From positions 1 through 6,096 of the forward strand of contig JAADHG010000306.1 in assembly GCA_013151975.1 (NCBI GenBank): a DNA stretch of 6,096 nt, in the 5' to 3' direction. Shown piece by piece: positions 1 to 5,209 of this stretch. The translations under genes were made by a program, and so were the position numbers. The notes below the pieces were generated by a model that saw only the letters and a list, made by a program, of their open reading frames with translations, made no database searches and was not told where the DNA came from. How positions within the stretch are numbered: the stretch's first letter is position 1; every line of letters starts with the position of its first letter. This stretch comes from Chlorobiota bacterium. Lineage in GTDB: Bacteria; Bacteroidota; Bacteroidia; Flavobacteriales; Flavobacteriaceae.

Positions 1-1067
1 TGTACAACCGTAATATAAGCACTTAAACTATTAATAACCATTTCGCTTGCTGAAGCCGACCTTCCTGAAGTTAGAACATATACTTTGTTAAGGTTTAAGC
101 TGTTAAGTGGACTGCTATTTACACTATTAGTAAAATTAAAGACCGAATTATTAGATTGTAAATCACTATTGTATTGAAGTTTAGCAAATATTTGCCCATT
201 AAACTGCCCAGTAATCATACTTCCTAATAATGAGGCTGTATTTACAGACCCACCAGGATTATATCGTAAATCTAAAACCAAATTCTGAACATTGTTAGTC
301 GCAAAATCACCAAAAGCTGCATTAAGTTGATTATCAAAATTTGAAGTAAAACCATTGTACATTAAATAACCAACATTTTCACCACCAACAGTAAAAATAT
401 TTGTTTTAAATACAGGATTTTCAGTATATGGTACTTTATTTAGTGTAACACTTTCGGTTCCAGGATCTATAGTGTCATCAGTAGTGTCTGTTGGAGTCCC
501 ATTATCATTAAACGTTCCAAGGTTTATTGTGTAAGAGTCTTGATTTAAAAGACTAGAAAAATTACTTTCAGTAAGTGGTGTACCATCAATTGCATAAAAT
601 ATATCGCCGCGCTTCAGATTATTATTGTCGGCTTCGCTATTTGGAAGTATTAATCGTACAACTCCAAAAACTTTAGTAGTACTATTCGGGACAAAAAATA
701 GACCAAACTCCATACCATTGTTTGTAGTTACACCACTAAATAACTGTTCTAAGGCAATATAATCGTCAACAATCCAGCTAAATCTATCAACAGTTTCTCT
801 AAGATAAATTAAGCTTTCAAATAATTCTTCAGGTGTAGAGAATGAGTTTAAGTAATCAGCATATTCTCCGTTGCTCGAAAATCTATCGTTGGCAAGGTTT
901 GGAATGTTGTCTTTGTAGAGATATACAGCATTCATGCCTTTCCATACAAAGTCGTTTATTTCATTGGCAGAAACGGCATTATCATCACCATCATTAAAAC
1001 AACTATATATAAGTCCTAATAGCATAAATGCTAAAAGAATATTTAATTTAAATTTCATAGCTTTCAT
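1..1067 (-). CDS. S41-family (CPP-like) serine peptidase, lipoprotein, 3' end cut by window edge
   Basis: The minus-strand frame is open from the ATG at 1067 to base 1 with no stop (355 codons seen). The product starts with a lipoprotein signal: KFK, a hydrophobic run, then LIYSC with the lipid-carrying Cys at residue 23. The Asp-rich FNDGDDN after that Cys resembles Bacteroidota surface-export signals. Around residues 118-200 is a PDZ-like domain (KRGD near 153-155) with an Asp/Thr-rich insert at about 183-200. The S41 core follows: DLRYNPGGS at 266-274 and GRSASASEM near 335-343. By comparison with D1 protease, Ser339 is the expected nucleophile and Glu342 a supporting residue. The catalytic Lys, normally about 25 residues further on, would lie outside the window. 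Family members cleave proteins near their C-termini; the substrate here is unknown. A second in-frame ATG at 1058 is an equally plausible start. Family assignment is firm; surface location is inference. Confidence 0.9.
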   Translation of the reverse strand, partial: MKAMKFKLNILLAFMLLGLIYSCFNDGDDNAVSANEINDFVWKGMNAVYLYKDNIPNLANDRFSSNGEYADYLNSFSTPEELFESLIYLRETVDRFSWIVDDYIALEQLFSGVTTNNGMEFGLFFVPNSTTKVFGVVRLILPNSEADNNNLKRGDIFYAIDGTPLTESNFSSLLNQDSYTINLGTFNDNGTPTDTTDDTIDPGTESVTLNKVPYTENPVFKTNIFTVGGENVGYLMYNGFTSNFDNQLNAAFGDFATNNVQNLVLDLRYNPGGSVNTASLLGSMITGQFNGQIFAKLQYNSDLQSNNSVFNFTNSVNSSPLNSLNLNKVYVLTSGRSASASEMVINSLSAYITVV

Positions 1068-1100
1068 TTTTATTTTCTTTTTTTAAACTCTAAAGTTACT

Positions 1101-1112
1101 TACAATATTGTA
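1101..1112. repeat. Perfect palindrome TACAATATTGTA, possible operator
   Basis: This 12-base perfect palindrome lies 33 bases upstream of the S41 peptidase start. Its half-site TACAA/TTGTA recurs in the dyad at 1218-1233 on the other side of the same intergenic region. An operator role is inference, because AT-rich DNA makes short palindromes common. Confidence 0.35.
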
Positions 1113-1155
1113 GAATAAAAAAATAAATTACAGCTCAAGTTTAATTGTTATTATC

Positions 1156-1176
1156 GTAAAAGCGGGAATCTTTTAC
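1156..1176. repeat. Inverted repeat GTAAAAG-N7-CTTTTAC, possible operator of the sigma operon
   Basis: Perfect 7-base arms (1156-1162 and 1170-1176) flank a 7-base spacer, cgggaat. The right arm overlaps the -35-like hexamer TTTACA (1172-1177) of the predicted sigma-operon promoter. A protein bound here would be well placed to act on that promoter. The symmetry is seen directly; a regulatory role is inferred. Confidence 0.4.
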
Positions 1177-1203
1177 ATAGCTAGATTAATCATGATATAT
1201 TTG
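1172..1203 (+). promoter_or_regulatory. Candidate promoter of the ECF sigma operon
   Basis: TATATTTG at 1196-1203 is a perfect match to the Bacteroidota -7 consensus TAnnTTTG. Eighteen bases upstream is TTTACA (1172-1177), close to a -35 hexamer, although the typical Bacteroidota -33 TTG is not present. Transcription would begin near 1208-1211 and give a leader of roughly 95 bases before the sigma ATG at 1304. This would be a housekeeping-sigma promoter. No ECF-type promoter could be recognised with confidence, so autoregulation is not shown. Confidence 0.45.
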
Positions 1204-1217
1204 TGAGAGATAAAAAT

Positions 1218-1233
1218 TTACAATTAGTTGTAA
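1218..1233. repeat. Dyad TTACAA-TTAG-TTGTAA in the sigma-operon leader
   Basis: Perfect 6-base arms surround a 4-base centre, just downstream of the predicted transcription start. The half-site TACAA matches the palindrome at 1101-1112. It could be an operator placed to block initiation or a short RNA hairpin. Role unproven. Confidence 0.35.
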
Positions 1234-1238
1234 CAAAA

Positions 1239-1264
1239 TTGATATTGCATCGTCGTAATATCAA
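1239..1264. repeat. Inverted repeat TTGATATT-N10-AATATCAA in the sigma-operon leader
   Basis: Eight-base perfect arms (1239-1246 and 1257-1264) enclose a 10-base loop that is the most GC-rich stretch of the leader. It is followed at once by a second dyad, AATAGC (1264-1269) with GCTATT (1279-1284). In RNA both could form weak stem-loops ahead of the sigma start codon. The stems are A/U-rich, so stability is doubtful. There is no U-tract after either, so they are not terminators. Confidence 0.35.
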
Positions 1265-1303
1265 ATAGCAATAATAAAGCTATTAACCAACCATAAATTG
1301 AAA

Positions 1304-1813
1304 ATGACACAGGCTGAGTTTTTAAACATTGTAATGCCTTTTAAAGATAAAGTATTTCGTTTGGCAAAACGATTGCTAGTTTCGCAAGAAGAAGCTGAAG
1401 ATGCTACGCAGGAGATTTTGATGAAATTGTGGAATAATAAAACAAAGATTGCCGACTATAAAAATGTTGAAGCATTTTCAATGACCATGACAAAGAATTT
1501 TTGTCTTGATAAATTAAAATCGAAACATGCACAGAATTTAAAAATAGTGCACAGTAATTATCAAGATAAAAATGTGTCGCTACAGAAACAAGTAGAGTTG
1601 AATGATAGTTTGGATTGGGTTTCGAAAATAATGCAAGAATTACCAGAGCAACAAAAAATAATATTACAACTTAGAGATATAGAACAATATGACTTTAATG
1701 AAATTTCGAAAATGCTAGACATGAATGAAACAGCAATTAGAGTAGCCTTATCAAGAGGAAGAAAAACATTAAGAGAAAAATTAACTAAAACACATAATTA
1801 TGGTGTTAAATAG
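1304..1813 (+). CDS. RNA polymerase ECF (extracytoplasmic function) sigma factor
   Basis: This 169-residue protein is the usual length for an ECF sigma factor. It recruits core RNA polymerase to a dedicated promoter set. Region 2 covers about residues 12-75: the helix FKDKVFRLAKRLL, then the signature AEDATQEILMKLW at 31-43, then an aromatic -10-recognition segment. A short variable linker follows, and region 4 covers about 102-160 with ELPEQQ at 112-117 and a helix-turn-helix ending in NETAIRVALSRGRKTL (141-156), which would read the -35 element. No extra C-terminal domain is present. The ATG at 1304 is preferred; an in-frame TTG two codons earlier (1298) is less likely. There is no clear Shine-Dalgarno, only an A-rich stretch. 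The next gene begins inside its last codons (14-base overlap), which suggests translational coupling with its probable anti-sigma partner. The target regulon cannot be deduced from the window. Confidence 0.93.
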   Translation: MTQAEFLNIVMPFKDKVFRLAKRLLVSQEEAEDATQEILMKLWNNKTKIADYKNVEAFSMTMTKNFCLDKLKSKHAQNLKIVHSNYQDKNVSLQKQVELNDSLDWVSKIMQELPEQQKIILQLRDIEQYDFNEISKMLDMNETAIRVALSRGRKTLREKLTKTHNYGVK

Positions 1814-2300
1814 CATAGAAAAATTATTAGAAAAGTACGACAACGGAGAAACTACTTTACAAGAAGAGCAGCAGTTAAAAGACTATTTTTCGCAAGAAAC
1901 TGTAGCGCCACATTTGGAAGTTTATAAATCTATGTTTCAGTATTTTTTGCAAACCCACGAAGAACGGTTTACTAAAGACGTTCCATTAAAACCTAGAAAG
2001 ACAAATACTTTGTACAAATGGATTTCGGTTGCAGCAATAGCAGTTCTTATGTTTGGGATTTACACTCAGGTTGGTAATCAACCACAAACTAGAACGTTGG
2101 CTAGTTTATCTCCAACAGAGCGTGAAGCTTACGATAAAACAATGGAAGTATTTAATTTGGTATCATCAAAACTTAATGAAGGTAGCGAAAACATGAATAC
2201 GTTAAGCCTAGTGTCTTCAAATTTTGATAAAGGCGCAGATAACATTGCTTACATCAGTGAATTTTCAAGAGCAACAAATAAATTTTTAAAAACGAATTAG
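1800..2300 (+). CDS. Probable anti-sigma factor, single-pass inner-membrane protein
   Basis: The protein has 166 residues. It has a charged helical N-terminal segment of about 70 residues (IEKLLEKYDNGETTLQEEQQLKDYF at 6-30 in outline), one transmembrane helix at about 74-88, and a C-terminal tail of about 77 residues. Placement suggests the N-terminus is cytoplasmic, holding the sigma factor, and the tail is periplasmic. The YDNGETTLQEEQQL pattern is one I associate with anti-sigma-like proteins beside flavobacterial ECF sigma genes. It contains no cysteine, so it is not a zinc-binding ZAS-type anti-sigma factor, and no FecR-like domain is seen. The tail carries heptad-like SSKLN/SSNFDKG repeats near 122-145. 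It overlaps the sigma gene by 14 bases and lies 23 bases before the first DUF4252 gene. The anti-sigma role rests on topology and position, not on a decisive motif. Confidence 0.75.
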   Translation: MVLNSIEKLLEKYDNGETTLQEEQQLKDYFSQETVAPHLEVYKSMFQYFLQTHEERFTKDVPLKPRKTNTLYKWISVAAIAVLMFGIYTQVGNQPQTRTLASLSPTEREAYDKTMEVFNLVSSKLNEGSENMNTLSLVSSNFDKGADNIAYISEFSRATNKFLKTN

Positions 2301-2323
2301 TAGAATTATAAAAACAAGTAAAC

Positions 2324-2896
2324 ATGAAAAATTTAGTATTAATAATAGCAATTGTAATAGCACCTGTAATGTCTTATGGACAAGGCTTATTTGATAAATA
2401 TGAAGATATGGATGGGGTATCATCCTTTGTTGTAAATCAAAAAATGTTCTCAATGTTAGCAAGCATTGATATAGACCTTGACGACCCTGAGGCTGCAGCA
2501 TTATTAGATGCGGCTAAGAAAATTAAAAATGTAAAGGTATTAACTACTGGAGATAAAGCAATTTCTGCAAAGATGAGTGCAGATGTTGATAAGTATATTA
2601 GAAACTCAAGCCTGGAAGAATTAATGCGCTTTAAAGATGGCGACCAAACGGTAAAGTTTTATGTTAGAGAAGGCTCTAATGAGAACTATGTAAAAGAATT
2701 ATTAATGTTCGTTAATGGTTTGAAAGAACTTACAAAAGGCGAAAATATTACTATAAATGGTAAAAAGCGCGAGATTGAAACCGTAATTGTTTCTATAGTA
2801 GGAGATATTGATCTTAGAGAGATTTCTAAAATTACTAATAAAATGAATATCCCTGGAGGTAAACACTTAGAAAAAGCAGGAGATAAGAAAAACTAA
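2324..2896 (+). CDS. DUF4252 domain protein, secreted (periplasmic)
   Basis: The 190-residue product begins with a Sec signal peptide: MKN, a hydrophobic run to about residue 17, then SYGQ, with likely cleavage around residue 19-20. The mature part matches my recollection of DUF4252, a flavobacterial family of unknown function. It shows SSFVVNQKMFSMLA at 33-46, an Asp/Ala-rich acidic stretch at 49-64, KNVKVLTT at 68-75, a segment with LEELMRF and VKFYVREG (97-117), ELLMFVNG (125-132), and a closing strand-helix IETVIVSIVGDIDLREISKI (151-170). The tail is Lys-rich. There is no lipobox, unlike its downstream neighbour. It sits in the sigma operon, 23 bases after the anti-sigma gene and 19 bases before a second DUF4252 gene, so it is probably co-expressed with the sigma factor. 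Function is not known; sensing or envelope-stress output are guesses from context. Confidence 0.82.
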   Translation: MKNLVLIIAIVIAPVMSYGQGLFDKYEDMDGVSSFVVNQKMFSMLASIDIDLDDPEAAALLDAAKKIKNVKVLTTGDKAISAKMSADVDKYIRNSSLEELMRFKDGDQTVKFYVREGSNENYVKELLMFVNGLKELTKGENITINGKKREIETVIVSIVGDIDLREISKITNKMNIPGGKHLEKAGDKKN

Positions 2897-2915
2897 TAAA
2901 AGGAAAATTACCATC

Positions 2916-3458
2916 ATGTGTACATCAATCAAAAATAGTGTAATGTCACTCTTCATAGTCGCAGTTTTAACGAGCTGTGAATATGGAGAGACTTTACAAG
3001 GATATTATGTGGCAAATCAGGAATCACCAAATTTTATTTCGGTAGATATACCTACAAGTTTTGTGAATTTAGATAATGTAGAATTAACTAAAGATCAAAA
3101 AGAGGCCTATGATTCTGTAGATAAGCTTAATATGCTTGCCTATACTTTAACCGATGATAATGAAGCAGAGTATAAAGCAGAATTAGCAAAGGTACAAGCC
3201 ATATTAAAAGACGAACGTTATGAAGAGCTTTTTAGAGGGAATACGACGTATGGTAAAGTTATAGTAAAATATATTGGTACAGACACAACTATAGACGAAC
3301 TTATTATTTTTGGAAGTGCTAAAGATAAAGGCTTTGCCATAGTAAGAGTGTTAGGCGACAATATGGAGCCTGCAAAAATAATGAAGTTGGGAAATGTTGT
3401 AGATTCTATGACTACTGATGAAAATAATGTAAAAGAGTTTATGAATTTCTTTAAATAA
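2916..3458 (+). CDS. DUF4252-like lipoprotein
   Basis: The 180-residue product starts with a lipoprotein signal: K6, the hydrophobic run MSLFIVAVL, then LTSC with the lipid Cys at 21. The mature body is a diverged relative of the preceding protein. YEELFRGNTTYGKVIVKYIG (102-121) lines up with LEELMRF...VKFYVREG, DELIIFG (127-133) with ELLMFVNG, and AIVRVLGDNMEPAKIMKL (141-158) with VIVSIVGDIDLREISKI. The start at 2916 is preferred over the in-frame ATG at 2943, because the later one would strip the signal of its only lysine. AGGA at 2901-2904 is a weak ribosome site. This is the last gene of the operon; a strong terminator follows about 50 bases downstream. It probably sits in the outer membrane or the outer leaflet of the inner membrane. 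Function is unknown. The family call is less certain than for the upstream gene. Confidence 0.78.
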   Translation: MCTSIKNSVMSLFIVAVLTSCEYGETLQGYYVANQESPNFISVDIPTSFVNLDNVELTKDQKEAYDSVDKLNMLAYTLTDDNEAEYKAELAKVQAILKDERYEELFRGNTTYGKVIVKYIGTDTTIDELIIFGSAKDKGFAIVRVLGDNMEPAKIMKLGNVVDSMTTDENNVKEFMNFFK

Positions 3459-3509
3459 ATGGTAACAAGTTTAATTACTAATCACAATTAAATTTGGAAT
3501 GTTAATGTG

Positions 3510-3556
3510 AAAAAATCTGTCAATCCCGATAGCTATCGTGAGGCAGATTTTTTTTT
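3510..3556. terminator. Bidirectional rho-independent terminator between convergent transcripts
   Basis: The outer stem AAAAAATCTG (3510-3519) pairs with CAGATTTTTT (3544-3553) and runs on through a T-G and a C-G pair. The inner stem is the perfect palindrome CGATAGCTATCG (3527-3538), separated from the outer one by a small asymmetric bulge. On the plus strand the T-tract is nine bases (3548-3556); on the minus strand the complement of 3510-3515 gives six. It can therefore end both the DUF4252 operon and the purB transcript. The stop codon and last codons of the minus-strand small gene lie inside it. Confidence 0.85.
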
Positions 3557-3721
3557 GTCATCCTCTTTAGATTTTACGAGAATCATATGGACTACAATTA
3601 CAATAAATCCTAAAAACAAAATCATCATTACAATAAAATTATCTAATAGCTGTAAAAGACCAGCTATAAAGAAAAATGCTACCAAAAGTGCTGTAGCCAA
3701 TAATGTAGATTTGTCATTCAT
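3533..3721 (-). CDS. Small two-helix membrane protein coupled to purB, function unknown
   Basis: The 62-residue product is almost entirely two hydrophobic helices: about residues 7-24 (LLATALLVAFFFIAGLLQ) and about 28-48 (FIVMMILFLGFIVIVVHMI). A strongly charged tail follows (KSKEDDKKKSASR), which by the positive-inside rule suggests a cytoplasmic C-terminus. Its ATG (3721-3719) shares one base with the purB stop codon in a TAATG junction, which supports translational coupling and a real gene. An overlapping plus-strand frame at 3507-3749 has lower coding quality and is rejected. The last codons are written by the terminator hairpin: the T-tract supplies the lysine codons and the TAG stop sits in the inner palindrome. 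I recognise no family, and no link to purine synthesis is evident. Confidence 0.7.
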   Translation of the reverse strand: MNDKSTLLATALLVAFFFIAGLLQLLDNFIVMMILFLGFIVIVVHMILVKSKEDDKKKSASR

Positions 3722-5064
3722 TATATACCAGTATAATTACTTGGTGTAATAGCTTTAAGTTCTGTTTTAATAGCGTCACTTACTTCTAAAGTGTCAATAA
3801 AATTAGAGATAGACTGTTGTGTAATGGCTGTGTTAGTTCGGGTTAATCCTTTTAGCACTTCGTACGGATTAGGATAGCTTTCCCGACGTAAAATAGTTTG
3901 AATAGCCTCAGCTACAACTGCCCAATTTTGTTCAAGATCTTCAGCAAATTTTGCTTCGTTTAATAATAATTTGTGCAAGCCTTTAAGTGTCGATTTAAAG
4001 CCTATAATGGTATGCCCAAAAGGCACGCCAATATTTCGCAATACAGTACTATCAGTTAAATCGCGTTGTAATCTTGACAACGGAAGCTTTGCAGATAAGT
4101 GTTCAAAAATAGCATTAGCAATACCTAAGTTTCCTTCACTGTTTTCAAAATCAATAGGATTTACTTTATGTGGCATTGCCGAACTACCTACTTCACCTTT
4201 TTTAATTTTCTGTTTAAAATACTCCATAGAGACATAAGTCCACATATCTCTATCTAGATCTATAATAATAGTATTGATACGTTTTAAGCAATCAAACAAA
4301 GCAGCCATGTGGTCATAATGCTCTATTTGAGTTGTTGGAAACGAATGGTGTAAGCCTAACTTTTCGTTTACAAAACGAGCTCCAAATGCTTTCCAATCTA
4401 TATCTGGGTATGCCACATGGTGTGCATTAAAATTACCAGTAGCACCACCAAATTTTGCAGCATTTGGTATAGTATTCAACACTTTAAATTGTGCTTCTAG
4501 ACGAATCACAAAAACGTTTAGTTCTTTACCTAAGCGTGTTGGAGATGCTGGTTGGCCATGAGTTCTAGCCAACATAGGAATATCCTTCCATTCTAAAGCT
4601 AATTCTTTTAAACACTCCAATACACTTTTATATTCAGGTACATAGCTGTTGTTCAAGGCGTCTTTTATGCTTAAAGGGACTGCTGTGTTATTTATGTCTT
4701 GTGAGGTTAATCCAAAATGGATAAACTCTTTATATTCAGATAAGTTTAATTTGTCAAATTGCTCTTTAATAAAATACTCAACAGCTTTTACATCATGATT
4801 GGTAACACTTTCAATATCTTTAATAGCCAGAGCATCTTCCGTTGAAAAATTGTTATAAATAGCTCTTAAGTTCTTAAACTGATTAGCATCAAAACCCGAA
4901 AGTTGTGGCAAAGGAATTTCACATAAATCGATGAAATATTCTATTTCAACAAGCACTCGATATTTAATTAATGCTTCTTCTGAAAAATATAAAGCTAAAG
5001 GTTCAGTTTTACTTCTATAACGACCATCAATTGGAGAAATGGCATTAAGTGTTGATAAGGACAT
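3721..5064 (-). CDS. purB: Adenylosuccinate lyase
   Basis: This cytoplasmic enzyme catalyses two fumarate-releasing steps of purine synthesis: SAICAR to AICAR, and adenylosuccinate to AMP. The 447-residue protein is full length for the E. coli-type (long) PurB group. It opens with the typical NAISPIDGRY (7-16). Family motifs appear in order: TNHDVKAVEY (88-97), HFGLTSQDINNTA (116-128), ARTHGQPASPT (166-176) with the general-acid candidate His169, and GGATGNFNAH (206-215). The fumarase/aspartase-superfamily signature GSSAMPHKVNP (293-303) supplies the catalytic serine on the mobile loop, and IDFENSEGN (304-312) is characteristic of this group. The ATG at 5064 places the conserved N-terminus correctly. 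No clear Shine-Dalgarno is present, which is usual for the phylum. A small membrane-protein gene is coupled downstream. It is expected to work as a homotetramer, as in the family. Confidence 0.98.
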   Translation of the reverse strand: MSLSTLNAISPIDGRYRSKTEPLALYFSEEALIKYRVLVEIEYFIDLCEIPLPQLSGFDANQFKNLRAIYNNFSTEDALAIKDIESVTNHDVKAVEYFIKEQFDKLNLSEYKEFIHFGLTSQDINNTAVPLSIKDALNNSYVPEYKSVLECLKELALEWKDIPMLARTHGQPASPTRLGKELNVFVIRLEAQFKVLNTIPNAAKFGGATGNFNAHHVAYPDIDWKAFGARFVNEKLGLHHSFPTTQIEHYDHMAALFDCLKRINTIIIDLDRDMWTYVSMEYFKQKIKKGEVGSSAMPHKVNPIDFENSEGNLGIANAIFEHLSAKLPLSRLQRDLTDSTVLRNIGVPFGHTIIGFKSTLKGLHKLLLNEAKFAEDLEQNWAVVAEAIQTILRRESYPNPYEVLKGLTRTNTAITQQSISNFIDTLEVSDAIKTELKAITPSNYTGI

Positions 5065-5088
5065 ATGTTGCGTTGTTTTTTAAAGATG

Positions 5089-5096
5089 CAAAGATA
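5089..5096 (-). promoter_or_regulatory. purB: Candidate -7 box of the purB promoter
   Basis: Read on the minus strand this is TATCTTTG, a perfect TAnnTTTG match, 25 bases upstream of the purB ATG. That would give a leader of about 20 bases. No TTG stands at the expected -33 distance; that space is occupied by the ACGATTT repeat. The call therefore rests on the -7 box alone. No purine riboswitch fits in the short leader. Confidence 0.35.
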
Positions 5097-5104
5097 AGTA
5101 TTTG

Positions 5105-5140
5105 ATTTACGATTTGCGATTTTTTAATTTACGATTTTTT
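5105..5140. repeat. ACGATTT-type short direct repeats
   Basis: The unit ACGATTT occurs at 5109-5115 and 5131-5137, with the variant GCGATTT at 5116-5122. The longer unit ATTTACGATTT is repeated exactly at 5105-5115 and 5127-5137. From memory, arrays of this kind recur between flavobacterial genes, which would suggest slippage-derived filler. Here the repeat covers the -33 region expected for purB. Confidence 0.5.
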
Positions 5141-5172
5141 TATACCAAGAAATGATTACTTTTATTGGTGTA
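5141..5172. repeat. Imperfect inverted repeat upstream of the DUF1028 gene
   Basis: TATACCAA (5141-5148) pairs with TTGGTGTA (5165-5172) over eight positions with one G-T wobble, around a 16-base loop. It lies 38 bases before the DUF1028 ATG. It could be an operator or a weak hairpin. No T-tract follows, so it is not a terminator. Confidence 0.3.
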
Positions 5173-5209
5173 AAAGAAGATATTATATTGAATAATTAAC
5201 ACTTATAAA

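Noticed and set aside
1164..1192. GGGAATCTT resembling an ECF (RpoE-type) -35 element, suggesting autoregulation
   Set aside because: The downstream spacing to a usable -10 is poor, Bacteroidota ECF promoters need not match the E. coli consensus, and the segment is also the loop and arm of an inverted repeat. Not strong enough to call.
1298..1303. TTG start for the sigma factor
   Set aside because: The ATG two codons later gives the normal ECF length and is preferred in the absence of a Shine-Dalgarno favouring TTG.
2286..2501. Minus-strand 71-codon open frame
   Set aside because: It lies opposite the anti-sigma end and the signal-peptide region of the DUF4252 gene, has Leu/Gln-rich low-complexity composition, and has no promoter or family resemblance. 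It is a shadow of the real genes.
3507..3749. Plus-strand 80-codon frame through the terminator and the small gene
   Set aside because: It begins with GTG inside the terminator stem, runs antisense to the coupled small membrane protein and the end of purB, and has Lys/Asn/Ile-rich composition typical of reading an AT-rich gene backwards.
3971..4237. Plus-strand 88-codon frame inside purB
   Set aside because: It is fully antisense to the most conserved part of adenylosuccinate lyase, so the frame is open because of constraint on the other strand.
5065..5209. Purine riboswitch or other structured leader for purB
   Set aside because: The leader implied by the -7 box is about 20 bases and the whole spacer is 145 bases of AT-rich repeats, with no aptamer-like conserved core.
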